A stretch of DNA of 64,000 nt from a virus: positions 1-64,000 of the IMG/VR virus record IMGVR_UViG_3300025141_014429. One strand, 5' to 3'. Each line of letters opens with the position of its first letter. The stretch's first letter is position 1. Made by a program: the position numbers and the translations under genes. Below, piece by piece: positions 54,471 through 63,105 of this stretch. Below the pieces are notes generated by a model. The model was not told the DNA's origin, did not search any database, and saw only the letters and a program-made list of their open reading frames with translations.

Positions 54471-55974
54471 TTTAAAGAGTAAAATAGCATTTGGAATGAT
54501 AGTTTTTGAAGGCGATTATGTTTTAGAGGCAAGTTTAGAATCAGTTTACCCTTATGCTTCACAAATTTTAATTGCTGAAGGACCGGTCAAATTTTGGCAA
54601 GACAAAGGAAGAGTCACATCAAAAGACAACACTAATAGTATTATTGATAACTTCCCGGATCCTGAGAATAAAATAACAATAGTTCATGGTCAATTTTCTG
54701 AAAAAGACGAACAGTGTTCTGCTTATATGAAATATCTCAAAGACGATATTGACTTTGTTTGGAATCTAGATTCTGATGAAGTATTTAAAGGTGAAGATAT
54801 TGAAAATTTAATAAAAATAATGGAAGACAACAACTATACTAGCGCTGATTTAAAAAGCTGCAGTTTTTTTGGAGGATTCGACAGGTACATCGGAGGCTTT
54901 GAAGAAAAGAAAGGAAACTTTCATAGAGTGTTTAAAGTTTATCCAGGATCTACTTGGCTGACTCATAGACCTCCAACAATAATTCATAAAAAAGAATATG
55001 ATCATATACCTAAAAAGCACATTGATGGCGATACACTATGGTTTAAACATAACATTCGAATGTATCACTATTCCTATGTTTTTCCAAATCAAGTAAAAAA
55101 TAAAATTGAGTACTATGAAGCAAAAGTTAGTAAAGAAAACTGTTTTAAAAATTATTATGAAACAATCTATAAACCATGGGTGACTTCAAGCAGTGAAGAT
55201 GAAAAATTTAAAATAGAATCAATTAACAGTGGCGTTCATGAATTTATTAAAAGTGTAAGAACACACGCTTATACAAAGAAATTTTTAGGTTCTCACCCAG
55301 ACGTAATAAACAAAAGAATTAAAAACTACAAGGAAAGAATCATGAGAGAAATTAAAAAAGATAATGAAAATCAATGCTGGGACAATCCAAACATATACAA
55401 ACATATGCTAGATGGAGCTAAAGGTAAGATTTTTGCCAAACTAGAGCATTCAGATCACTGGCCTCATCTTAAGAGTCTACTAGACATAAGCAGTAAATCA
55501 GGTTCTAAAAAATTATGTGATTTAGGTTGTGGGGCAGCTGCACTAGGTGAAATTTATAAAGATATGGAGTATACGGGCAGTGATTTAGATAATGTCATAG
55601 AAAATGTTGCTCAAAAATTTTATCCAGAAGGTAATTTTATAAAGTCAGATATTAAAAGATCAAATTTGCAATTTTTAAATAATTTTGACTGTATTTTGCT
55701 TAATGGGCTTATAGAAGTTGTTGAAAATCCTATTGAGTGTTTGGATAAAATATTAAAAAATGCAAAACATCAAGTAATTATTCATCGTCAATGCATTGGT
55801 AACGAAACTAAATCTTGGCTCATCCCTTCTTACGGAGGAATGGACTCTTATAGAAGTCAATTCTCTGAAAATGACATTAACAATCTATTGTCTAAGCATA
55901 ACTTTAAACTAATTAAACTAATTCATATACAGCAACTTGATCAGTATAGTTTTTTAATTGAGAAAAATAAATGA
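54463..55974 (+). CDS. GT2-methyltransferase fusion, 503 aa
   Basis: N-terminal ~300 residues are GT2-like (FGMIVFEGDYVLEASLESV, VWNLDSDEVF). C-terminal ~180 residues form a SAM methyltransferase (KLCDLGCGAAALGEIYKDM; LLNGLIEVVENP). Transfer and methylation of one residue in one chain is plausible. Overlaps both neighbours. Confidence 0.75.
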   Translation: MSNLKSKIAFGMIVFEGDYVLEASLESVYPYASQILIAEGPVKFWQDKGRVTSKDNTNSIIDNFPDPENKITIVHGQFSEKDEQCSAYMKYLKDDIDFVWNLDSDEVFKGEDIENLIKIMEDNNYTSADLKSCSFFGGFDRYIGGFEEKKGNFHRVFKVYPGSTWLTHRPPTIIHKKEYDHIPKKHIDGDTLWFKHNIRMYHYSYVFPNQVKNKIEYYEAKVSKENCFKNYYETIYKPWVTSSSEDEKFKIESINSGVHEFIKSVRTHAYTKKFLGSHPDVINKRIKNYKERIMREIKKDNENQCWDNPNIYKHMLDGAKGKIFAKLEHSDHWPHLKSLLDISSKSGSKKLCDLGCGAAALGEIYKDMEYTGSDLDNVIENVAQKFYPEGNFIKSDIKRSNLQFLNNFDCILLNGLIEVVENPIECLDKILKNAKHQVIIHRQCIGNETKSWLIPSYGGMDSYRSQFSENDINNLLSKHNFKLIKLIHIQQLDQYSFLIEKNK

Positions 55975-57008
55975 AATTTTTAGATACAACTTCTGAATAT
56001 ATTTTTTTTAAAAAAGAGATAGACAGTATTGTCAATAAAACTGCAATGAGTGGGAAATACTTATTAGGAGACAATACAAAAAGTTTGGAAAGCAAATTTA
56101 ATCTAATAGTAGGGAATGAATATAGTAACGTAGCAGTTAAAAACTGTACAGATGCAATTACTATGATTGTAAAGAAAATATGGCGTCCTAATATGCCAAT
56201 TATTTTGCCAAATTTTGGAGCTTACCCTACAAGCGTAGCAGTTCATGCAATAACTAAAAATGTTCATTATGTTGATGTTGATAAAACTTTTACTATTGAT
56301 GCTGATAAGCTTCCAGACATTAAAAACGGAATTATAATACCTGTTCACTTATTTGGGAATAACTGTGACATGAAAAAAATTATGGATTACGCAAAGTCTA
56401 ATAATCACATTGTCATAGAAGACTGTGCTCAATCAACTGGATCTGGTACTGGAAATTTTGGGCACTACAGCGTTTTTAGCTTTTATCCAACAAAACCCTT
56501 AGCGTCGATGGGTGATGGAGGAATGATATGTACAAGAATGGGTGACGAAGAATATTTTAGAAAATTTAGATTCTATGGGCAACTAGGAAGAAATATGGAG
56601 TTTGTTGGTATTAACTCTAGAATTGATGAATTCCAAGCAGGTATTGTTCTTTCAAAATTAAGTAAATTTCATGAACTTAATGAAAAAAGAAAAGAAATAG
56701 CTTGCAGATATTCTGAGTTTGTTGTAGGCATGAAACCTAGAGGAAACTGTGTATATCACCAGTTTCCATTGCTTTTTAAAAATAGAGAAAAAGTAATTAA
56801 TTTGATGAAAAATCTTAAAATTCCTTTTATAATTCACTATGAAAAACACGTAACAGACTTTAAATTTTTAAACGATCTAAATTATAAAGCAAATTTTAGA
56901 GTATCTGATAAAATATTATCAATACCAGTGCATCCTTTTATGAGGGAGGATGAAATCAAAATAGTATGTGAATTCTTAAAAGAAGTAGGTAAATATGAAA
57001 TTAAGTAG
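55971..57008 (+). CDS. DegT/DnrJ/EryC1/StrS aminotransferase, 345 aa
   Basis: LPNFGAYPTSVAVHAI, VIEDCAQSTGSG and SFYPTKPLASMGDGGMI (PLP Lys in the FYPTK motif) match this PLP family. Probably adds the 3-amino group to the ketosugar made by the dehydratase and isomerase. ATGA overlap upstream and 14-base overlap with the isomerase gene. Confidence 0.88.
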   Translation: MKFLDTTSEYIFFKKEIDSIVNKTAMSGKYLLGDNTKSLESKFNLIVGNEYSNVAVKNCTDAITMIVKKIWRPNMPIILPNFGAYPTSVAVHAITKNVHYVDVDKTFTIDADKLPDIKNGIIIPVHLFGNNCDMKKIMDYAKSNNHIVIEDCAQSTGSGTGNFGHYSVFSFYPTKPLASMGDGGMICTRMGDEEYFRKFRFYGQLGRNMEFVGINSRIDEFQAGIVLSKLSKFHELNEKRKEIACRYSEFVVGMKPRGNCVYHQFPLLFKNREKVINLMKNLKIPFIIHYEKHVTDFKFLNDLNYKANFRVSDKILSIPVHPFMREDEIKIVCEFLKEVGKYEIK

Positions 57009-57381
57009 TAAACTAGTGTCTGGAGAAAGAGGTGATCTTAATGAATTTAGTTTTGATAAAATAGATATTAAAAGAATATTTGTTGTTTCTAATGTTCCTG
57101 ACGGATCGATAAGAGGATATCATGCCCATAAAAATACAAGACAGTATCTTTGTTGTATAGCAGGCAAGTTAGAAATTGTTTTAGACAATGGAAATGAAAG
57201 AACTAAATATTTTTTAGAAAAGTCTGACTACATATATCAAGATTCTCTAATTTGGTCAGAAATAAAGTTTATTGATAAAGAATCAAAACTGCTTGTTGCC
57301 AGCGCTACCCGTCATAACGAAAGCGACTATATAAGAGACTATAAAGAATTTACTCTTCTAACGAAAGGACAAAACAAGTGA
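56995..57381 (+). CDS. FdtA/QdtA-type ketoisomerase (WxcM-like cupin), 128 aa
   Basis: RIFVVSNVPDGSIRGYHAHK and RQYLCCIAGKLEIVLDNG match dTDP-4-dehydro-6-deoxyglucose 3,4-ketoisomerases (FdtA, QdtA; WxcM-like cupin). The full dTDP-Fuc3N/Qui3N route would be RmlB-like, this enzyme and the DegT enzyme. FdtA and QdtA cannot be told apart by eye. Confidence 0.85.
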   Translation: MKLSSKLVSGERGDLNEFSFDKIDIKRIFVVSNVPDGSIRGYHAHKNTRQYLCCIAGKLEIVLDNGNERTKYFLEKSDYIYQDSLIWSEIKFIDKESKLLVASATRHNESDYIRDYKEFTLLTKGQNK

Positions 57382-58160
57382 ACAAAGATAAGGTACTTAT
57401 TATAGGAAATAAGCCATATAAAAATCTAAGCATAGGAAAGTTAATTGATAATTTTCAAAACAATGTAAGATGTAATTTTTCTATACCTTTGCCAGAATTT
57501 AATAATGGGGCAATTTACGACGAGTTAGCCTTGTGCAATCATCAATGGAGTAATCTAGTACAAAAAAATCTTTCCTTAGACGACATTATTAAAATTTATC
57601 GAGATGCATATAGTGTCGAATATATGCAGAAGTACTATAGTTTATATAAAAAAAGTCTGAAAAATTATAAAAGGGTATGGTATGCGAAAGAAGATACTAG
57701 AAATTTTAACATAGGGTTGTCAATAATTGGTTGCCCGTATACACTTAATGCAATACCTAGAACGGGATATACAGCAATGTTGCAAAAAATTCTAGAAGGC
57801 AAAGATGTATTCGTAACTAATTTTAGTATCCAAAAAGAAGTTCGTTATACGTCATATGTATGCAAAGAATATGCTTTAAAAATATATGAAAGCGAAAAAA
57901 ATAAAAAGCAAGGAAAAAAAGAGTCTGTTCCAACTTGTCATGATTCTGAAACAGATGTGAAAATTTTGAGATGGCTTCATGACAATAAAATAATTGATGC
58001 ATCTTTATGTTTTTTACAAGATGTTGATGATAAAAATTTTCTCTTAGATTTTGAGTCAGAAAAATTAATAGTATCAGACTTCATTAGAGAATTAATCTAC
58101 AAATTCAAAAGAAATAAAGAAAAAATATTAAAAATGAAAACTTTTAATCAGAAAGAATAA
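57378..58160 (+). CDS. Hypothetical glycan-cluster protein, 260 aa, GTG start
   Basis: GTG start overlaps the previous TGA. VLIIGNKPYKNLSIGKLIDN at the N-terminus, with a later NIGLSIIGCPYTLNAIPRTG, resembles GT29/sialyltransferase-type proteins, but I would not insist. Its C-terminal ILKMKT sequence derives from a 22-bp direct repeat shared with the next gene's start. Confidence 0.6.
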   Translation: MNKDKVLIIGNKPYKNLSIGKLIDNFQNNVRCNFSIPLPEFNNGAIYDELALCNHQWSNLVQKNLSLDDIIKIYRDAYSVEYMQKYYSLYKKSLKNYKRVWYAKEDTRNFNIGLSIIGCPYTLNAIPRTGYTAMLQKILEGKDVFVTNFSIQKEVRYTSYVCKEYALKIYESEKNKKQGKKESVPTCHDSETDVKILRWLHDNKIIDASLCFLQDVDDKNFLLDFESEKLIVSDFIRELIYKFKRNKEKILKMKTFNQKE

Positions 58161-58265
58161 GCTTATTCTTTGTAAATTAAAAATAATATATGTATAATAA
58201 CAACAAATATTAAATATTGGATTGCAAAAGTGACTATAAAAAGAAAAATATTAAAAATGAAAACT
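58121..58265 (+). repeat. 22-bp direct repeat pair
   Basis: 58121-58142 and 58244-58265 are identical 22-mers (AAAAATATTA then AAAATGAAAACT), 123 bp apart. The copies encode ILKMKT at the end of one protein and the start of the next; a promoter lies between. Suggests duplication or repeat-mediated insertion of the YjbQ-like gene. Confidence 0.75.
58169..58198 (+). promoter_or_regulatory. Array-type promoter (TTTGTAAA variant)
   Basis: TTTGTAAA 58169-58176, 16 bp, TATAAT 58193-58198. Second TTTGTAAA copy besides 23883. Lies in the only sizeable gap of the glycan block and drives the gene at 58230. Confidence 0.7.
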
Positions 58266-58691
58266 GGCAAATTATTTACAAATATCACAAAAGAAGTTGT
58301 TGAATTTTGCAATATTCAAGAAGTAAAAGAAGGAATAATTTGTATATTCTCAAAACATACAACATGTTGTGTTAAAATATTAGAAGATGAATTATTTCAC
58401 AAAGCTGATGTTAGGTTTTTTCTTGATAAAATAGCACCAAAGTGGAAAGAACCAGAAGGTGATCACAAAAATATAAAATATCTTCACGATCTTATATCAT
58501 TAAGAGAAGATTGTCCTTTAGATGAGCCAATAAATGGTCATAGTCACATAAGAAGTTTATTTTTTAATTCTTCTGAAACAATACCTGTAATTGATGGATC
58601 ACCCATACTAGGGAAATGGCAAAGTATTTTCGTAGTTGAGCTAGATCCGACTAGAGACAGGGAAATATCTTTAACATTTTTAGAAGGGTAA
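58230..58691 (+). CDS. YjbQ/UPF0047-family protein, 153 aa, GTG start
   Basis: GIICIFSKHTTCCVKILEDE, NGHSHIRSLFFNSSETIPV and LGKWQSIFVVELDPTRDREI match UPF0047/YjbQ. The GTG at 58230 gives KRKILKMKT as first strand, consistent with the family; an ATG at 58258 would remove it. Bacterial YjbQ has weak thiamine-phosphate-synthase activity; true role unclear. Rare in phages and embedded in a glycan operon with its own promoter. Confidence 0.85.
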   Translation: MTIKRKILKMKTGKLFTNITKEVVEFCNIQEVKEGIICIFSKHTTCCVKILEDELFHKADVRFFLDKIAPKWKEPEGDHKNIKYLHDLISLREDCPLDEPINGHSHIRSLFFNSSETIPVIDGSPILGKWQSIFVVELDPTRDREISLTFLEG

Positions 58692-59411
58692 ATGATGAAA
58701 AATCAGAAATATAATTTTTTATATAGATCATCTTCAACAGATAGCGTAAAAGCAGAGCTTGGTACAATTGAAAAAGACGCATCTGGATTTAATGGATTGT
58801 TTAACCCAGAGAGATTCAGGGGCGAAGAGATAATAAGAAAACTTCTTTCTAAAGATTTTTCAACAGTTTTGGATATTGGTGCAGGAAAGAAAGAGCAGAC
58901 AAACTTTCTATCGAAACATGGAAAAAAAGTTTACACAAACGGTATCACAAAGGGCTCAAATGCTTTAGACTTCTATGACTATGATGGAGATTTTAACTCT
59001 ATTAGTTTTAATAAAAAGTTTGATGCATCTTTATGTAGTCACGTCTTAGAACATCAGCTTAATACTCATGAGTTTTTAGAAAATGTTGTAAGCGTAACAA
59101 AAGAGAATGGATACATTGTAATAATAGTGCCTCCAAGAAAACCGTTTATTATAGGAGGACATGTCAGTATATGGAATGCAGGCCTTGTTTTATATCATCT
59201 TGTTCTTGCTGGAGTTGACTGCTCTGTCGAGTGCAATATAAAACAATATGACTATAATATTGGAATAATTGTTAAAAATGTTCCCATTAAAGAGGACATA
59301 AAGAGTAGTATAACTTTTGACGGCGGTGATATTGATAACTTTTTATCAAAATATTTCCCCGTCAATGCTCATGATGGATTTAACGGAGACATAATGGAGT
59401 TTAACTGGTGA
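58692..59411 (+). CDS. SAM-dependent methyltransferase-like protein, 239 aa
   Basis: FSTVLDIGAGKKEQTNFLSK gives the SAM glycine loop; SLCSHVLEHQLN follows as motif II/III. Start ATG 58692 or 58695, immediately after the YjbQ stop. Likely methylates a nonulosonate- or hexose-type sugar. Overlaps the next gene by 4 bases. Confidence 0.78.
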   Translation: MMKNQKYNFLYRSSSTDSVKAELGTIEKDASGFNGLFNPERFRGEEIIRKLLSKDFSTVLDIGAGKKEQTNFLSKHGKKVYTNGITKGSNALDFYDYDGDFNSISFNKKFDASLCSHVLEHQLNTHEFLENVVSVTKENGYIVIIVPPRKPFIIGGHVSIWNAGLVLYHLVLAGVDCSVECNIKQYDYNIGIIVKNVPIKEDIKSSITFDGGDIDNFLSKYFPVNAHDGFNGDIMEFNW

Positions 59412-60097
59412 AAATATTTACATATATTAAAAATAATTCATCTCGAATATCGAGAAAGAACTTTAAGATACTAGGGGGTATACCCTTGTGGAAGCATTTA
59501 ATATACAATGTTAATTCATTTTCTGAAGTTTTTATAGACACTGATAGTCAGGAAGTTATAGATGAGTGCAATAGAGACGAAATGCTGATGGGTGTTACTG
59601 CTTACTCTAGGTCTCAAAAGTTTATAGACATGGAGAACGATCTAAAAAATAAATTAAGCCCTGCGCTTCTAATGACTAAAAATTTTTTATCTAAATTTGT
59701 AGATGATGAAAATGAAGTAATTGTTTTAACACATGTAACTTCTCCATTTTTAAAAATTGAAACAATTTTAGATGCAATTACTTTCCTGGGTAAAGGATAC
59801 GATGCAGTTCATTCAGTCACTTCAAAACAAGATTTTGCATGGTTGAATTCTTTTGATTACCCGATCAATTTCAACCCTAGCGTTGTACAAAGAACACAAG
59901 ATTTAGAAAAGATTTATTTCTCAAATGGTGCTTTTTTTATATTCACAAAAAAAACTTTTCTAGAAAACAATAATAGATTTGGTAAAAAAAATTACTTGTA
60001 TGAAATCAATGATGTTGAAGGGATAGAAATTGATACTTTGAATGACTTAGATTTTGCGAAAATAGTTTATAAAGGAGTTAAAAATGGAAATAATTGA
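59408..60097 (+). CDS. CMP-acylneuraminate cytidylyltransferase-like (NeuA/KdsB-type), 229 aa, GTG start
   Basis: GTG start overlaps the upstream stop. FTYIKNNSSRISRKNFKILG GIPL is the R(S)xR(x)K(N) signature of NeuA-type enzymes; TDSQEVIDEC and VLTHVTSPF follow. Activates a 2-keto sugar acid as CMP derivative. Its usual partner NeuB is absent; a DRE-TIM aldolase gene follows instead. Confidence 0.8.
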   Translation: MKIFTYIKNNSSRISRKNFKILGGIPLWKHLIYNVNSFSEVFIDTDSQEVIDECNRDEMLMGVTAYSRSQKFIDMENDLKNKLSPALLMTKNFLSKFVDDENEVIVLTHVTSPFLKIETILDAITFLGKGYDAVHSVTSKQDFAWLNSFDYPINFNPSVVQRTQDLEKIYFSNGAFFIFTKKTFLENNNRFGKKNYLYEINDVEGIEIDTLNDLDFAKIVYKGVKNGNN

Positions 60098-61019
60098 TGT
60101 TACACTTAGGGACGGTGGTCACGCTGTTAATTTTGATTGGCCTGTTCATGTTGCTAGAGAATATTATAAATTAATTTCTAATATTGACAGTGTAACTTAT
60201 GTTGAAATGGGTTACTGGAAGCAGACTTCAAAGACTAGTAATAGATTCTACAATCTAGATATAGCGAAATTAGTAGAAGTCATTGGTGATAAACCAAAAA
60301 AGAAAGTTGCTGTAATGATAGACTATCACTATTGCAAAAAAGACTTAAACGAATATCCAGACTGTAAACAAAATGTTGTTGGAATGATTAGAGTCTGTAG
60401 TAGAAAAAATGATATCGATAAAGCACTCCCATTTATCCAGAAATTAAAAAATAAGACAGGCTTGAAAGTAAGTCTTAATGTTTTCAACATTTCAAATTAC
60501 AGTAAAAAAGAAATAGATGATGTTGCAGAAAAAGTAAAAAATTATAATTTAGATTATGTTTACTTTGCTGATACGCACGGCTCACTTGATTTTGAAGTAG
60601 ATAGTCAAAGATTTAAAGATGCAGTTAGTGTCTTAAGAGAAAGTAATATAAAGGTTGGTATGCACTTACATGACCATAGAGGTAAAGCTTATAGTAACTT
60701 TAAGCACCTTAAAAGTATTGGTTTTACTGGTTTCGATGCATCTACGAGAGGCATGGGAAAAGGTGTTGGTAATTTAAGATTAGAAAATGTTATTGAAGAC
60801 AAAGAATTAATTGATCTAATGAGCTTTGTTGCTAGAAATGAAAAAAAATTCACTATGAGAGCAAGTCCATACGGAGTAATTACAGCCAAATATGGAATTA
60901 CTGATTATTACGCGTATTATGCAGAAAAAAATAAAATTACTATCGAATTATTTGATAGAATATGTAAAAACATAGAAGACATAGATAAAGATGTCTTCAA
61001 TATAGAAAAGATAAAATAA
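60084..61019 (+). CDS. DRE-TIM (HMGL-like) aldolase/lyase, 311 aa
   Basis: IIDVTLRDGGHAVNFDW near the start and GMHLHDHRGKAYSNFKHLK near residue 190 are the DRE-TIM metallolyase motifs (HMG-CoA lyase, 4-hydroxy-2-oxovalerate aldolase). Such enzymes join or split pyruvate-type units. Sitting between a CMP-sugar synthetase and an SDR, it may make the 2-keto acid carbon chain instead of NeuB. Pathway role inferred. Confidence 0.82.
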   Translation: MEIIDVTLRDGGHAVNFDWPVHVAREYYKLISNIDSVTYVEMGYWKQTSKTSNRFYNLDIAKLVEVIGDKPKKKVAVMIDYHYCKKDLNEYPDCKQNVVGMIRVCSRKNDIDKALPFIQKLKNKTGLKVSLNVFNISNYSKKEIDDVAEKVKNYNLDYVYFADTHGSLDFEVDSQRFKDAVSVLRESNIKVGMHLHDHRGKAYSNFKHLKSIGFTGFDASTRGMGKGVGNLRLENVIEDKELIDLMSFVARNEKKFTMRASPYGVITAKYGITDYYAYYAEKNKITIELFDRICKNIEDIDKDVFNIEKIK

Positions 61020-61020
61020 A

Positions 61021-61710
61021 ATGAAAGTAATAATAACAGGCACAAGTTCAGGTTTAGGAAAGGCTCTCGCAAATCAATTTGTAGAATTAGGTCATGAAAC
61101 GATAGGTATCAGTAGATCTAATTCTAAAGAAACAAAATATGTTTGTGACTTAAGTGAAGATAGAAATATTAAAAACACTCTTAGTAAAATAACTACTGAG
61201 TATGCTAACAAGTCTATAGAGTATTTATTTTTAAATGCAGGTGTTTTAGGAGATATTAAAAAAGCTTCAAAAGTAGAAAACAAGGAGCTCCAAGAAGCTT
61301 TGCAAGTTAATTTATTTGCAAACAAACTAATAATTGATACTTTTTTAAATTCTAAAGTTAAAGTTAAAAACATTATAATGATATCGTCAGGAGCTTCTAT
61401 TAAAGCATACGATGGTTGGCTTTCTTATTGTTTGTCAAAAGCAGCATTAAATCAACTTGCCAGATGCTACGCTATAGAAAATACAGATATAAATTTTCTA
61501 AGTTTAGCTCCAGGAATAATTCAAACAAAAATGCAAGATAAAATTATTGAATATTCTACAGAAAAATTTTCTTCAATTAAGAAATTTAAAGATTTGTACG
61601 GAAAAAATCCATCACCAGAAGAAATTGCAAATAAAGTAATTAGAAGCTTAGGAACGCTTAATAAACAAAAAAGTGGAAGCTTTTTTGACTTAAGGAGTAT
61701 AGATGATTAG
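61021..61710 (+). CDS. Short-chain dehydrogenase/reductase, 229 aa
   Basis: VIITGTSSGLGKALANQFVE (TGxxxGxG), NAGVLG, MISSGAS and YCLSKAALN (catalytic YxxxK) are a classical SDR. Probably reduces a keto intermediate of the CMP-sugar branch. Starts one base after the aldolase stop. Confidence 0.88.
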   Translation: MKVIITGTSSGLGKALANQFVELGHETIGISRSNSKETKYVCDLSEDRNIKNTLSKITTEYANKSIEYLFLNAGVLGDIKKASKVENKELQEALQVNLFANKLIIDTFLNSKVKVKNIIMISSGASIKAYDGWLSYCLSKAALNQLARCYAIENTDINFLSLAPGIIQTKMQDKIIEYSTEKFSSIKKFKDLYGKNPSPEEIANKVIRSLGTLNKQKSGSFFDLRSIDD

Positions 61711-62128
61711 TAAGATATACAATGAAAATGACAACAGACCTTCACTACTTAAGGATGAATTTAAGCAAATAGGTGTTGATTTCGACGGTGTTATTCATGC
61801 ATGTTCAAAAGGTTATCATGATGGAACAATTTATGACGATCCTATACCCGGCTCATTGGAAGCTGTAAAAAGATTAGCCAGTAAATATAAAGTAATAGTA
61901 TATACTGCCAAAGCTCGTCATGACAGGCCATTAGTTAACGGAAAAACTGGTGTTGAATTGGTTTGGGAGTGGCTCAAAGAAAAAGGGTTTAGTAAGTATA
62001 TTTCCGAAGTGACAGCTGAGAAGCCAAGAGTAGTTTTTTATATTGACGACAGGGCGATTAGGTTTACAGATTGGAAACAAACAATAAGAGAATTAAATTC
62101 ATTTGGGATAGATATAGATGGAACATAG
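61703..62128 (+). CDS. HAD-superfamily phosphatase, 141 aa
   Basis: IGVDFDGVIHACSKGYHDG (DxD motif I), VIVYTAKARHD (motif II) and FYIDDRAIRF (motif IV) mark a small HAD phosphatase. In nonulosonate pathways a HAD enzyme removes the phosphate before CMP activation; the same step is suggested here. Overlaps the SDR gene by 8 bases. Confidence 0.85.
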   Translation: MISKIYNENDNRPSLLKDEFKQIGVDFDGVIHACSKGYHDGTIYDDPIPGSLEAVKRLASKYKVIVYTAKARHDRPLVNGKTGVELVWEWLKEKGFSKYISEVTAEKPRVVFYIDDRAIRFTDWKQTIRELNSFGIDIDGT

Positions 62129-62183
62129 AGTCTTCCGATATGCATGTAAGTTTACTGATAAATAGAACTAGAAGGAAAAATTT

Positions 62184-63104
62184 ATGAATATTCTGATAAC
62201 AGGAGGTACCGGTTTAGTGGGCTCATCCTTTAAAAATATTATAACAGATAATAAACTTGCTTACATAGGGTCAGAATACGACTTAACAAAAAAAAGAGAG
62301 TCTGATCGTATGTTATACGATTTTTCTCCTGATGCTGTAATACATCTCGCTGCTAAAGTTGGAGGTGTAAAAGGTAATATGACAATGATGTATGATTTTT
62401 ACACAGACAACATTAAAATCAATACAAACGTTATTGATTCTTGTAAAGAGTTTGGAATAAAAAAAGTTGTGTCTCTTTTATCCACATGTGTTTATCCGGA
62501 TAATGTTAAATATCCGTTAACTGAAGATCAAATTCATAATGGTGAACCTCATGTTAGTAATTATGGATATGCATATGCAAAAAGAATGTTAGACGTACAC
62601 AGCAGAGCAGTAAGAAGCCAACATAACTTAAATTATATAACAGCAATACCTAACAACATATACGGCCCCAATGATAATTTTGATTTAGAAAACGGACATG
62701 TAATACCTGCGATAATTAGAAAAATATATGAAGCAAAAAAGACAAATAAGATTCCGGTGTTCTGGGGTTCCGGTATGCCGCTTAGAGAGTTTACATGTTC
62801 AAAAGATATAGCAAGGGCTATTCTACGCTTACTAGAGAATTATAATGGAATCAATCCAGTTAATATTGGTAAAACAGGAGATGTTAGCATCAAAGAGGTC
62901 GTCGAAATAATATCTGAGTGTTTAAGCTATAGCGGTGAAATTCAATGGGATAAGACAAAACCAGAAGGTCAGTACAAGAAACCAAGCAGTAATAAAAAAT
63001 TTTTGAACATGTTTGAAGATTTTGAGTATACTTCTTTTAAACAAGGGATTAAAGAAACTTGTGAGTGGTTTGTAGAAAAATATCCAAAAGTAAGAGGAGT
63101 TTAA
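62184..63104 (+). CDS. fcl: GDP-L-fucose synthase-like (Fcl/WcaG), 306 aa
   Basis: [41 protein letters not shown] and YGYAYAKRM (YxxxK) match GDP-L-fucose synthase. The epimerising/reducing step after Gmd. Ribosome site GAAGGAAAAATTT. Together with 63106 it makes GDP-L-fucose or a close relative. Confidence 0.88.
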   Translation: MNILITGGTGLVGSSFKNIITDNKLAYIGSEYDLTKKRESDRMLYDFSPDAVIHLAAKVGGVKGNMTMMYDFYTDNIKINTNVIDSCKEFGIKKVVSLLSTCVYPDNVKYPLTEDQIHNGEPHVSNYGYAYAKRMLDVHSRAVRSQHNLNYITAIPNNIYGPNDNFDLENGHVIPAIIRKIYEAKKTNKIPVFWGSGMPLREFTCSKDIARAILRLLENYNGINPVNIGKTGDVSIKEVVEIISECLSYSGEIQWDKTKPEGQYKKPSSNKKFLNMFEDFEYTSFKQGIKETCEWFVEKYPKVRGV

Positions 63105-63105
63105 A

